Shown: piece by piece, positions 1-8,980 of the stretch
How the letters are laid out: every line of letters begins with the position of its first letter
Position numbering within the stretch: position 1 is the stretch's first letter
Source of the DNA: an uncultured Oscillospiraceae bacterium
Lineage (GTDB): Bacteria > Bacillota > Clostridia > Oscillospirales > Oscillospiraceae
Direction: 5' to 3'
NCBI GenBank assembly: GCA_934646185.1
Contig: CAKUEH010000004.1
Span: 98,332-162,331, forward strand
Length of the DNA stretch: 64,000 bases
Made by a program: the position numbers and the translations under genes
Notes under the pieces: model-generated
Seen by the model: the letters and a program-made list of their open reading frames with translations, nothing else
Told to the model about the DNA's origin: nothing
Databases searched by the model: none

Positions 1-417
1 CAGGGCCAGCTGATAAGCGGCTTCTGGATCCGCTTCCACGAGGGCAAAGCCGTCGAGTGGCACGCCGAGCAGAACGGCGAGCTTCTCACGAAGCTCATCG
101 AAATGGACGAGGGCAGCCGGTATCTCGGCGAATGCGCGCTCGTACCGTTCGATTCGCCCATCAACCAGACGGGCCTGCTGTTCTACAACACCCTGTTCGA
201 TGAGAACGCCTGCTGCCATCTGGCGCTCGGCATGGGCTTTGCCGACACCATCAGGGACTTCCAGAACAAGACGCTGGACGAATGCCGCAAGCTGGGCGTG
301 AACGACTCGATGATTCACGAGGACTTCATGATCGGCTCGGCGGATCTCGCGATCGACGCCGTCTGCGAGGACGGAAAGACCGTCGCCATCTTCCGGGACG
401 GAACCTGGGCGTTCTGA
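1..417 (+). CDS. M29-family aminopeptidase, C-terminal part (5' truncated)
   Basis: The reading frame is open from base 1 and ends at the TGA at 415-417, so only the last 138 residues are present. The piece resembles the C-terminus of thermophilic M29 metallo-aminopeptidases (AmpS/PepS type): the stretch around LGECALVPFDSPIN, the segment NTLFDENACCHLALGMGF with an active-site-type His and Glu, and the late IHEDFMIG motif are typical. These cytosolic enzymes use two metals to remove N-terminal residues from peptides. It lies upstream of a peptide-type importer, which would fit peptide use, but a repeat element and a separate promoter lie between them. The start and operon partners are outside the window. 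Confidence 0.85.
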   Translation, partial: QGQLISGFWIRFHEGKAVEWHAEQNGELLTKLIEMDEGSRYLGECALVPFDSPINQTGLLFYNTLFDENACCHLALGMGFADTIRDFQNKTLDECRKLGVNDSMIHEDFMIGSADLAIDAVCEDGKTVAIFRDGTWAF

Positions 418-436
418 TAAAATCGTAAGCACCCAA

Positions 437-585
437 GGCTCCCCTTTGAACAAAGGGGAGCTGTCAGCGAAGCTGACTGAGGGGATTGCGTAGTGTAGTT
501 ACAAATTACGAACTGCTTCGGAATTTGCGGCGTTCGAATCCCCTCAGGCCCTTCGGGCCAGCTCCCCTTGTGCCCAAGGGGAGCC
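437..585. repeat. Family B hairpin repeat, GGCTCCCCTTT type
   Basis: The element starts with GGCTCCCCTTT, has a small hairpin (AAAGGGGAGC), then CTGTCAGCGAAGCTGACTGA, and closes with TCAGGCCCTTCGGGCCAGC and an AAGGGGAGCC arm that pairs with the start. The right end is followed by TTTTT at 586-590, so it probably also terminates the aminopeptidase transcript. Related copies lie at 26037-26359 and 52656-52812. Confidence 0.75.
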
Positions 586-922
586 TTTTTACTGCCTGCG
601 CACTTGAAACATGCAGGGCTTCAGGACACTGCACAAATAAAAATGAGGTGCGATTTATCCGCTGTTTTATACAGACTGCAGGGGGAAATTCTGTGCACTG
701 CGGTGGGAGCGGCTGGATGAACGCACAAAAATTGCGGATGAAATCTGTGCAGAACGCCGGCAATGCTTTCAAAAAGAGACGCAAAGGAGCCACTGTTCCG
801 CGCAAAATCGCAACCCGCGGTGGGAAAATGAACGGCATACCCGGCGATGTGGGACGCCGTCGGGCGCGGCAGGGAAAAGGACTGAAAAAGACAATTTTTC
901 AGGTGGAAAAAAATCATTTTAG

Positions 923-951
923 TTGATTCCGGACGGTGAATATGCTATAAT
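923..951 (+). promoter_or_regulatory. Sigma-A promoter of the oligopeptide ABC operon
   Basis: TTGATT (923-928) is separated by 17 bases from a perfect TATAAT (946-951). It lies 130 bases ahead of the solute-binding-protein gene. Confidence 0.75.
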
Positions 952-980
952 AACTTACAGATATCACAATGTATCTGCGA

Positions 981-998
981 CACGGTCAGATGACCGTG
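981..998. promoter_or_regulatory. Operator-like palindrome in the transporter leader
   Basis: CACGGTCA-GA-TGACCGTG is a perfect 8-base inverted repeat about 30 bases after the predicted -10 box, where a repressor could bind; with a 2-base centre it is a poor RNA hairpin. No regulator gene lies next to it. Confidence 0.4.
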
Positions 999-1080
999 TG
1001 CGGCGGACGGATATCAAAACCAGCGATAATTTTCTGTGAAGCAACCACAGTAAATTATAAATTAAAACAGGAGGATTAAG

Positions 1081-3081
1081 ATGAAAAAGAATCTGAAGAA
1101 GCTCTTCGCGCTGCTTCTCGTCGTCGTCATGGTCGCTGCCATGTTCGCCGGCTGTGCAAACAACGCCGAAAAGCCCGCTGAGACCACTCCCAGCGACACC
1201 AACACTCCCGCAGAAACCACCCCCACCGAAGACACTACCCCGTCTGAGGATACGACTCCCGTCGAGACCCGTGAGAACAAGGTCATCTACGGCAGCTCCA
1301 CCGAAATCTCCGGTGACCTCGGCAACGCATGGTGGACCAACAACGCCAGCGACAAGACCGTCCGCGATCTGATCAACGACTATGACACCGTTGTTTTCGA
1401 TCAGTTCGGTCAGATGGTCATGAACCAGACCACGGCTGCCTCCATCGACGAGACCAAGAACGACGACGGCACCATCACCTTCACCGTCAAGGTCAACGAA
1501 GGCCTGACCTACAACAACGGCGAGCCCATCACCGCTGCTGACTATGTCGCCTACATTCTGGTCCAGATGTCCCCGGCCACGAAGGAAGCCGGCGCGACCA
1601 TCACCGCCAACTCCGTTTTCGGCGGTCCCGAGTACCAGAACGGCGAGACCAAGGAGCTGGCCGGCGTCCGCCTGCTGGATCCCTATACCTACTCCATCCA
1701 GATCGCAGCTGACTATGCCAACTACTACTTTGCGTTCAGCTACGCTTCCCTGTCTCCGCTGTACCTGCCGATGTACGCTTCTGCTGACCTGACCGTCAAG
1801 GACGACGGCAACGGCGCATACCTCGACGGCGGCGAGCTGGTCGCCGACGAGATCAACGCTTCCCGTTATGTGTACGCTGACCGCGTTTCTGCCGGCCCGT
1901 ACATGATCAAGAGCCTCGACACCGGCGCTCTGACCGCTACACTTGAGATCAACCCCAACTACGGCGGCAACTTTGAGGGCCAGAAGCCTTCCATCCAGAC
2001 CGTTGTTGTCGTCAAGGCTGAAGACGACACCATGATGGACGCTTTTAAGACGGGCGAAATTAACTTCCTGTCCCAGCTGTCCGACGGCGACCAGATCAAC
2101 GCTGCGCTCGACATGGCTGAGACCGGCGAGTTCAACTACTGCCACTACACCCGTAACGGCTACGGCAAGATCATGTTCCAGTGCGACGGCGGCCCCACGC
2201 AGTTCCAGGCTGTCCGTCAGGCTGTTGCATACCTGCTTGACCGCGAAGAGTTCGCTACCACCTTCACCGGCGGCTACGGCACTGTCGTCCATGGTCCGTA
2301 CTCCACCGCACAGTGGATGTATCAGGATTCCGAAGAATTCTTCAACGACAACCTGAACAACTACTCCTATGACCCGGCTAAGGCTGTTGAAGTCCTCGAG
2401 GCTGACGGCTGGACGCTGGATGCCGAAGGCAACGAGTATTCCGGCACCGGCCTGCGTTACAAGGAAGTCACCGCTGAAGAAGCCGGCGACTACGCTCTGA
2501 ACGTTACTCTGGCTGACGGCCGCATCCTGATGCCTCTGCACATCATGTGGGCTTCCTCCGAGAACAACCCCGTTTCCGCTCTGCTGGCTACCATGCTCGC
2601 CAACGGCAAGCAGACTGCTGACGCCGGCATGCAGATCGAGCAGGTCACCATGACCTTCTCCGAGCTGCTGAACTGGATCTACCGCGATACCACCGTCGGC
2701 GATCAGTACGGCGTGTTCACCTATGGCATGTTCAACCTGGCCACCGGTTTTTCCGATGTCTATGACTATGCCTACAACTTCGCTTCCGATCCTGAGTCCG
2801 ACTATGTCAAGATGGGCTACAACCAGAACTACATCTTCGACAAGGAACTCGATGACCTGTCCATGGACATGGTTTACAAGTCCGCTCCTGGCGACGACGC
2901 GACCTATCTGGATTACTTCCAGAAGTTCATCGTCCGCTGGAATGCGCTGCTGCCTGAGATTCCTCTGTACTGCAATGACTACCACACCTTCTTCCCGTCC
3001 TGGCTGAAGAACTACAACGAGTCCAGCCTGTGGGATTTCCAGAAGGCGATTGTCTACGCTTCCATCGAGGGCGCCGAATAA
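1081..3081 (+). CDS. Peptide-type ABC transporter solute-binding lipoprotein (family 5)
   Basis: This 666-residue extracellular receptor is the first gene of the operon. A lipoprotein signal peptide runs to Cys25 (lipobox-like MFAGC) and is followed by a Thr/Pro/Glu-rich tether (about 30-62). The rest matches the SBP family 5 (DppA/OppA) layout, including the segment where a substrate-dependent YxxF-like region leads into the large lobe and the C-terminal ALLPEIPLY motif. A strong ribosome-binding site (AGGAGG) lies just upstream. Codon choice is biased toward a few codons, as expected for a highly expressed gene. It would deliver peptides or related ligands to the permeases encoded next. Ligand identity cannot be read from the sequence. 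Confidence 0.9.
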   Translation: MKKNLKKLFALLLVVVMVAAMFAGCANNAEKPAETTPSDTNTPAETTPTEDTTPSEDTTPVETRENKVIYGSSTEISGDLGNAWWTNNASDKTVRDLINDYDTVVFDQFGQMVMNQTTAASIDETKNDDGTITFTVKVNEGLTYNNGEPITAADYVAYILVQMSPATKEAGATITANSVFGGPEYQNGETKELAGVRLLDPYTYSIQIAADYANYYFAFSYASLSPLYLPMYASADLTVKDDGNGAYLDGGELVADEINASRYVYADRVSAGPYMIKSLDTGALTATLEINPNYGGNFEGQKPSIQTVVVVKAEDDTMMDAFKTGEINFLSQLSDGDQINAALDMAETGEFNYCHYTRNGYGKIMFQCDGGPTQFQAVRQAVAYLLDREEFATTFTGGYGTVVHGPYSTAQWMYQDSEEFFNDNLNNYSYDPAKAVEVLEADGWTLDAEGNEYSGTGLRYKEVTAEEAGDYALNVTLADGRILMPLHIMWASSENNPVSALLATMLANGKQTADAGMQIEQVTMTFSELLNWIYRDTTVGDQYGVFTYGMFNLATGFSDVYDYAYNFASDPESDYVKMGYNQNYIFDKELDDLSMDMVYKSAPGDDATYLDYFQKFIVRWNALLPEIPLYCNDYHTFFPSWLKNYNESSLWDFQKAIVYASIEGAE

Positions 3082-3106
3082 TAGCGATCCTTCCCCTTGC
3101 TTCCCG

Positions 3107-3136
3107 GCGACGGGGCGGCACAAACCGCCCCGTCGC
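3107..3136 (+). promoter_or_regulatory. Intercistronic hairpin after the binding-protein gene
   Basis: A 12-bp perfect stem (GCGACGGGGCGG / CCGCCCCGTCGC) with a 6-base loop lies 25 bases after the stop codon and has no U-run. Such hairpins commonly stabilise the receptor part of a transporter mRNA or cause partial termination, so the receptor is made in excess of the permeases. Confidence 0.55.
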
Positions 3137-3265
3137 TTCCGGTATCTTTGGCGAATCTTTTTTTCTTTAGTGTATCATATATCTACGAAAAAAGACCGTT
3201 TTGGTTTTATATACAGATTCCTGCGCTCTTTTTGAGCAAATACAAGAGAAAAGGAGGGTATGCGG

Positions 3266-4282
3266 ATGACGAAATATGTACTCAAGCGACTTGTATACAT
3301 GGTAATTGTGTTTCTGCTTGTTTCGCTTCTGATGTATTCCATCTACAACCTGATCCCGACCGACCCGGCCCGCGCCCAGCTTGAGCCGATGAAAACGACG
3401 CTCAAGCCGGAAGAATATGAGCAGCGCTATCAGATGCTGCGCCAGCAGATGGGCCTCGACGACCCGCTGATCGTGCGCTATCTGCGCTGGATCGGCTTCT
3501 GGCCGGACGTCAACGGCGAACTCAACGGCATGCTGCAGGGCAACTTCGGCTACTCCCAGATCTACAAGACGGATGTATCCAATGTCCTGCCGTCAAGAAT
3601 GCTCAACACGATCTACATCAACATTTTCTCAACGCTTGTTGCACTGGCGATCACGATCCCGCTTGGCATCTACTGTGCCGTGCATAAACGCAGCAAATCA
3701 GACAACGCCGTGCAGGTGCTGTCCATTGTGGGCTACTCGATTCCAGTCTACATCATTGCACTGATTTTTATCTGGCTGTTCGCGGTCACGCTCCGCTGGC
3801 TGCCGGTTTTCGGAATGCAGACGCCGGGCAATAACTTTACCGGCTTCCGTGCGTTCCTCGACAAGGTCTACTATATGACGCTGCCGGTGCTCGTTATGAC
3901 GGTCGGCTCTCTCGGCGGCATGACCCGCTACGTCCGCGCCGCCATGATCGAAGCGCTCAGCATGGACTATATCCGAACCGCCCGCGCCAAGGGCCTGCGT
4001 GAAAAGGTCGTCGTCTATTCCCACGCATGGCGCAACGCGCTGCTGCCGGTCATCACGGTTCTCATCGGCTGGTTCATCAGCATCTTCTCCGGTTCTCTGA
4101 TCATTGAGCAGATGTTCGCGCTCAACGGCATGGGCCAGCTGTACTATCAGGGTCTGATGAACAACGACTTTGAGCTTGCACTGGCCATCCAGATGTTCTA
4201 TGTGCTCATCGCGCTCGTCGGCCAGCTGATCACCGACCTCAGCTACGGCATCGTTGACCCGCGCGTGCGTGTCAATAAGTAA
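3266..4282 (+). CDS. Oligopeptide ABC transporter permease (DppB/OppB type)
   Basis: This membrane permease of about 338 residues has an N-terminal helix (YVLKRLVYMVIVFLL), the long extracellular loop of the B-type permeases, and a BPD_transp_1 domain with the EAA loop around YIRTARAKGLREKVVVYSHAWRN, which contacts the ATPase. It ends in the usual YGIVDPRVRV motif. Two in-frame ATGs exist (3260 and 3266); the AAGGAGG at 3250-3256 is 9 bases from the second and only 3 from the first, so 3266 is chosen. It pairs with the unusual C-type permease that follows after 15 bases. Confidence 0.92.
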   Translation: MTKYVLKRLVYMVIVFLLVSLLMYSIYNLIPTDPARAQLEPMKTTLKPEEYEQRYQMLRQQMGLDDPLIVRYLRWIGFWPDVNGELNGMLQGNFGYSQIYKTDVSNVLPSRMLNTIYINIFSTLVALAITIPLGIYCAVHKRSKSDNAVQVLSIVGYSIPVYIIALIFIWLFAVTLRWLPVFGMQTPGNNFTGFRAFLDKVYYMTLPVLVMTVGSLGGMTRYVRAAMIEALSMDYIRTARAKGLREKVVVYSHAWRNALLPVITVLIGWFISIFSGSLIIEQMFALNGMGQLYYQGLMNNDFELALAIQMFYVLIALVGQLITDLSYGIVDPRVRVNK

Positions 4283-4297
4283 AGGGGGAGAAGAAAC

Positions 4298-6127
4298 ATG
4301 GAAAAAAAGAAAAAATCGACCCTCTTTACCCGTCTGTTCGGCAACCGCAACAAGGTCACCGACTTCATGACGGAGGAACAGCTCCAGAGCCCCGGCCGTC
4401 TGATCCTCAAGAATTTCCTGCATAACCGGCTCGGCATGATCGGTCTGATCGTGTTCCTTCTGATTTTCCTGCTGGTCATGATCGGCCCGAAGTTCTATAC
4501 GCTTGATCTGTCCTATCAGGACAATACTCAGCTGAATGTTCCGCCCGGAATGAACATGATGTCCATTCCCGACGGTATGAAGCATAAGGTCGCAGATATC
4601 TCTCCCGGCACGACCTACGGCGTCGGCGTTGACACCGACGGCAACGTTTATACCTGGGGCTATACCAAGATTACAGAAACCATCGATCTGAAGAACATCC
4701 CAGAGGAAGTTCAGAACGCCAAGATCGTCAACGTCGCGGCAGGCTATGACCATATCGTCGCGCTCGACGAAAACGGCGCGATCTATGTCTGGGGCAACCG
4801 CCGTCTCGGCCAGGATATGCTTCCCGACAAGATCCAGATGGCTGCCGCCTATGGCAAGAACCTCGGCATCAAGCAGATCGAGGCCAGCAACCAGTTCTCC
4901 GCAGCCGTCACCGAATCCGGCGACCTGTATCTCTGGGGCAACGACAAGACGGCCGACATCAAGATCAAAAAAGAGTATCAGGGCAACATTGAAAAGGTCG
5001 CTTTGACGGCCCGCGCGTACATTGCCCTGACGAAGGACGGCGCAGTCGTCTACTCGGGCTTCCAGAAGGACAACGCCCTCGTCCGCATCCCGGACGGACT
5101 GGATTCCGGCGTCGTTGACATCGCAGCGTCCAGCAACGCGGTTGCGGCGGTCAAGGAAGACGGCACCGTCGTCGTCTGGGGCACCTGCACCAACGGCGAA
5201 AAAAACGTTCCTGCATTTGAGAGCAAGCCTGTCGAACTCTACGGCGGCCGCTATCACTTCACGGCTCTGATGGACGACGGCGAGGTCATCTCCTGGGGCG
5301 ACAACACCCACGGACAGGCATCCGTTCCGGCCTCCGTCAATGACAAGGAGATCGTCACGGTTTTCGCGGGATTCTATCAGAACTATGCAGTCACAGTTGA
5401 CGGCGACGTTGAAACGTGGGGCCTGAAGGGTTATGTCTGCGGTACGGACGATCTGGGACGCGACGTGTTCAACCGCATCATCAACGGCGGCAAGGTCACC
5501 ATGACCGTCGGCGCCATCTCCGTCATCATCCAGCTCATTATTGGCATCATCCTCGGCGGACTGGCCGGTTATTTTGGCGGCTGGGTCGACAACATCATCA
5601 TGCGTATCTCTGAGGTCGTCGGCGGCCTGCCGTTCCTGCCCTTCGCCATGATCCTATCCGCCATTATCGGCACCCGTATCACGCCTGAGCAGCGTATGTA
5701 CCTCATCATGGTCGTGCTTGGCGTTCTGTCGTGGCCGGGCATCTGCCATCTGATCCGCGCGCAGATCTTCTCGCAGCGCGAGCAGGAGTATGTCACGGCT
5801 GCTCAGGCACTCGGCGTGCGCGAGAAGTCGATCATCTTCCATCACATCATCCCCAATGTCATGAGTCTCATTCTGGTCAACGCGACGCTGAGCTTTGCGA
5901 CCTGCATGCTCACCGAATCGTCCCTGTCCTACATGGGCTTCGGCATTGCGCCTCCCACGCCGACGTGGGGCAATATGCTCACCGGCGCGAACAACTCCAT
6001 CGTCATCCAGCAGTACTGGTGGCGCTGGGTATTCCCGGCTGCGATCTTCGGCATCTGCACGATCTGCATCAACCTCGTCGGTGATGCGCTGCGCGATGCG
6101 GTCGATCCCAAGTCCGCTGAGCGATAA
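4298..6127 (+). CDS. DppC/OppC-type permease with an inserted RCC1 beta-propeller
   Basis: This protein has 609 residues; ordinary C-type permeases have about 300. Residues 1-40 form the cytoplasmic N-terminus and 41-63 the first membrane helix. Residues about 92-378 are a string of RCC1-like blades, marked by G-x-[VIL]-Y-x-WG motifs at about 120, 165, 213, 294, 333 and 374 plus a degenerate one at 253. Residue 381 resumes the permease with the hallmark GTDDLGRDVFNR, membrane helices and the EAA loop (YVTAAQALGVREKSIIFHH, about 498-516). The frame is uninterrupted and its base composition matches the neighbours. From DppC topology the propeller should sit outside the cell between helix 1 and the permease core, close to the receptor docking face. 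Its role (substrate channelling, receptor capture or cell-surface contact) is unknown. Confidence 0.9.
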   Translation: MEKKKKSTLFTRLFGNRNKVTDFMTEEQLQSPGRLILKNFLHNRLGMIGLIVFLLIFLLVMIGPKFYTLDLSYQDNTQLNVPPGMNMMSIPDGMKHKVADISPGTTYGVGVDTDGNVYTWGYTKITETIDLKNIPEEVQNAKIVNVAAGYDHIVALDENGAIYVWGNRRLGQDMLPDKIQMAAAYGKNLGIKQIEASNQFSAAVTESGDLYLWGNDKTADIKIKKEYQGNIEKVALTARAYIALTKDGAVVYSGFQKDNALVRIPDGLDSGVVDIAASSNAVAAVKEDGTVVVWGTCTNGEKNVPAFESKPVELYGGRYHFTALMDDGEVISWGDNTHGQASVPASVNDKEIVTVFAGFYQNYAVTVDGDVETWGLKGYVCGTDDLGRDVFNRIINGGKVTMTVGAISVIIQLIIGIILGGLAGYFGGWVDNIIMRISEVVGGLPFLPFAMILSAIIGTRITPEQRMYLIMVVLGVLSWPGICHLIRAQIFSQREQEYVTAAQALGVREKSIIFHHIIPNVMSLILVNATLSFATCMLTESSLSYMGFGIAPPTPTWGNMLTGANNSIVIQQYWWRWVFPAAIFGICTICINLVGDALRDAVDPKSAER

Positions 6128-6139
6128 GGAGGGGTTGTT

Positions 6140-7118
<979 letters not shown>

Positions 7119-7129
<11 letters not shown>

Positions 7130-8654
7130 CGACAAGAAGGTTCTGCTTCGCATCAGCAACCTGAAGCAGTATTTCCCCCTGAAGGGCGGCCGTTTCGTCA
7201 AGGCTAACGACGGCATCACGCTGGATATCTATGAGGGCGAAACGTTCGGCCTCGTCGGCGAGTCCGGCTGTGGCAAGTCTACCCTTGGCCGCACCATCCT
7301 CCAGCTGTATCACCAGACCTATGGCCGCACCATGTACTATGGCCGCTCCCTGGACGATCTGGCGCCGAAGTACGTCATTGATACCGTCAGGAACCTCAAA
7401 TCCCGCCGTACCAAGCTCCGCGAGCTGGAGCAGAAGCGCGACAAGCTCGAGGCCGAGTACGCCAGGCTCTCCGAGAAGGAGCAGTACGCCAAGCACGGCG
7501 AGCTCGACGCCGCCCGCAAGCTGGCGGAGGATGCGCTGCTGGACATCACGAAGATCGTCGGCGGCTTCCTCGTGGTTGATGATCTCGATCCCGTCATTGC
7601 GGCCTATTCCAAGGATTATGCCATTGCGCACAAGCTGTCCTCCATGGAGGAAAAGCGGCAGGAGCTGCAGGTCGACGTGGACGACGCGGAATACGCGAAG
7701 AAGACGGCCGAAGAAGCGGGCAAGTCCGGCAAGGACGGCCAGCTGCAGAAAGCGCAGGAAAAGCTGAAGCAGTGCGACGACCAGATCGCCGCTCTGCGCG
7801 CGCAGCTTGACGCGGGCCGGCAGGAGATCGAGGCGCTGCGCGCCCCGTATGCAAACGACCCCGAGTTCCAGAAGTACGAGGCCTACCGCGACGACGGCAT
7901 CGACCTTGCACGACTGGAGTACAACGAGATGCGCCGCCTGCGCCGCGATATGCAGCTAATCTTCCAGGACCCGTATTCCTCGCTGAACCCGCGCATGAGC
8001 GTCGGCCAGATCATCAGCGAGGGTATGCAGGCGCACAACATGATCAAGAAAAAGGACGCCCGTATGCAGGAAATGGTCCTCAAGATCATGGACGACTGTG
8101 GCCTTGCACCCTACTTCCTGCACCGCTTCCCGCACCAGTTCTCCGGCGGCCAGCGGCAGCGTATCGGCATCGCCCGCGCGCTCGCCACGAAGCCGAAATT
8201 CGTCGTCTGCGACGAGGCTGTCTCCGCGCTGGACGTGTCCATTCAGGCGCAGATCATCAACCTGCTGCTCGATCTGAAGGAACAGCAGAATCTGACCTAT
8301 ATGTTCATCACGCACGACCTGTCCGTCGTCAAGTACATCTCCGACCGCGTCGGCGTCATGTACCTCGGCACGATGGTTGAGCTGGCAGCGGCTGACGAGA
8401 TCTTCCATCACCCCATCCATCCGTACACCGAGGCGCTGCTCAACGCCATTCCGACCACGGATACCGTCGGCGCGAAGGAGCTGTCGATCCTTGAGGGCGA
8501 CATCCCCAGCCCGGTGAACCCGCCGAAGGGCTGCAAGTTCCACACGCGCTGCAAATACTGCACGGAGATCTGCACGCAGGTCGTTCCGGAGTGGGAAGAG
8601 GTTCGCCCGAATCACTTCGTCGCCTGCCACCACAAGCTCGAGGTGAAGGAGTAA
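7119..8654 (+). CDS. Oligopeptide ABC transporter ATPase (DppF/OppF type) with coiled-coil insert
   Basis: This protein has 511 residues, against about 320 for the family. Walker A GESGCGKST is at 47-55, then about 185 extra residues (roughly 84-268) precede the Q-loop FQDPYSSLNPR (282-292). Signature FSGGQRQR (341-348), Walker B VVCDEAVSALD (362-372), the H-loop and the C-terminal Cys cluster CKFHTRCKYCTEIC follow in normal order. The insert is rich in Lys, Glu, Ala and Leu with heptad-like segments (about 93-145 and 172-245), so it likely forms an antiparallel helical hairpin projecting from the catalytic core. The catalytic motifs are intact, so the ATPase should be active. Insert and propeller occur in the same operon, which suggests a specialised machine. 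Confidence 0.9.
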
Positions 8655-8658
8655 GCCG

Positions 8659-8874
8659 ATGCTGTTCCAGAAGAGAGTCGACCGCGCGATGCGCTACCAG
8701 AAGGAGCAGAACGAAGCGGCGGAGCAGAAAAAGCCGACGGAAGAGGACAAGGACGCCGTCAGCAAAAAGGATCTTTTTGCGATGGTCCTGTCCGCGCTGC
8801 TGGTGATCCTGCCGGTCGCGATCCTGATCCTGTGCGCCATCGCCTTTGGCTGCTACTTCCTTTTCTTCCACTGA
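8659..8874 (+). CDS. Small single-span membrane protein, last gene of the ABC operon
   Basis: This 71-residue protein has a charged N-terminal half (about 1-38, rich in Lys, Glu and Gln) and one membrane segment (about 40-67, ending CYFLFFH). It starts 4 bases after the ATPase stop, with GAAGGAG inside the end of that gene, and a terminator follows. I do not recognise a family. Its position suggests an accessory subunit that could contact the ATPase coiled coil or the permeases from the cytoplasmic side; that is inference from context only. Confidence 0.7.
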   Translation: MLFQKRVDRAMRYQKEQNEAAEQKKPTEEDKDAVSKKDLFAMVLSALLVILPVAILILCAIAFGCYFLFFH

Positions 8875-8891
8875 TCCGCTTCAAGATGCAA

Positions 8892-8932
8892 AAGATCCCG
8901 GCATGCACAGCATGCCGGGGTCTTGAATTTTT
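8892..8932 (+). terminator. Terminator of the oligopeptide ABC operon
   Basis: A perfect 10-bp stem CCCGGCATGC / GCATGCCGGG (8897-8906 and 8910-8919) with loop ACA is followed by a T-rich stretch, 22 bases after the last stop. Confidence 0.75.
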
Positions 8933-8980
8933 GAAGATCCGCCGTTTGTCAGAGCCTCCGCATGGGAAGCGGCAGCAGAC

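Larger units (their letters stand above)
418..1080. other. Intergenic region with repeat, promoter and operator-like palindrome
   Basis: This 663-base gap has no convincing gene. It contains a hairpin repeat element (437-585), about 330 bases in which I see no signal, a sigma-A promoter (923-951) and an 18-base palindrome (981-998) ahead of the ABC transporter operon. Open frames across 486-926 read through the repeat arms and have no ribosome-binding site. Confidence 0.7.

Noticed and set aside
486..926. 146-codon frame in the first intergenic region
   Set aside because: It starts inside a hairpin repeat, has no ribosome-binding site, and the product is Arg/Gly-rich without recognisable fold.
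964..3123. 719-codon open frame on the minus strand, opposite the solute-binding gene
   Set aside because: It is the shadow of a high-GC gene with biased codons; no ribosome-binding site and a low-complexity Val/Gly-rich product.
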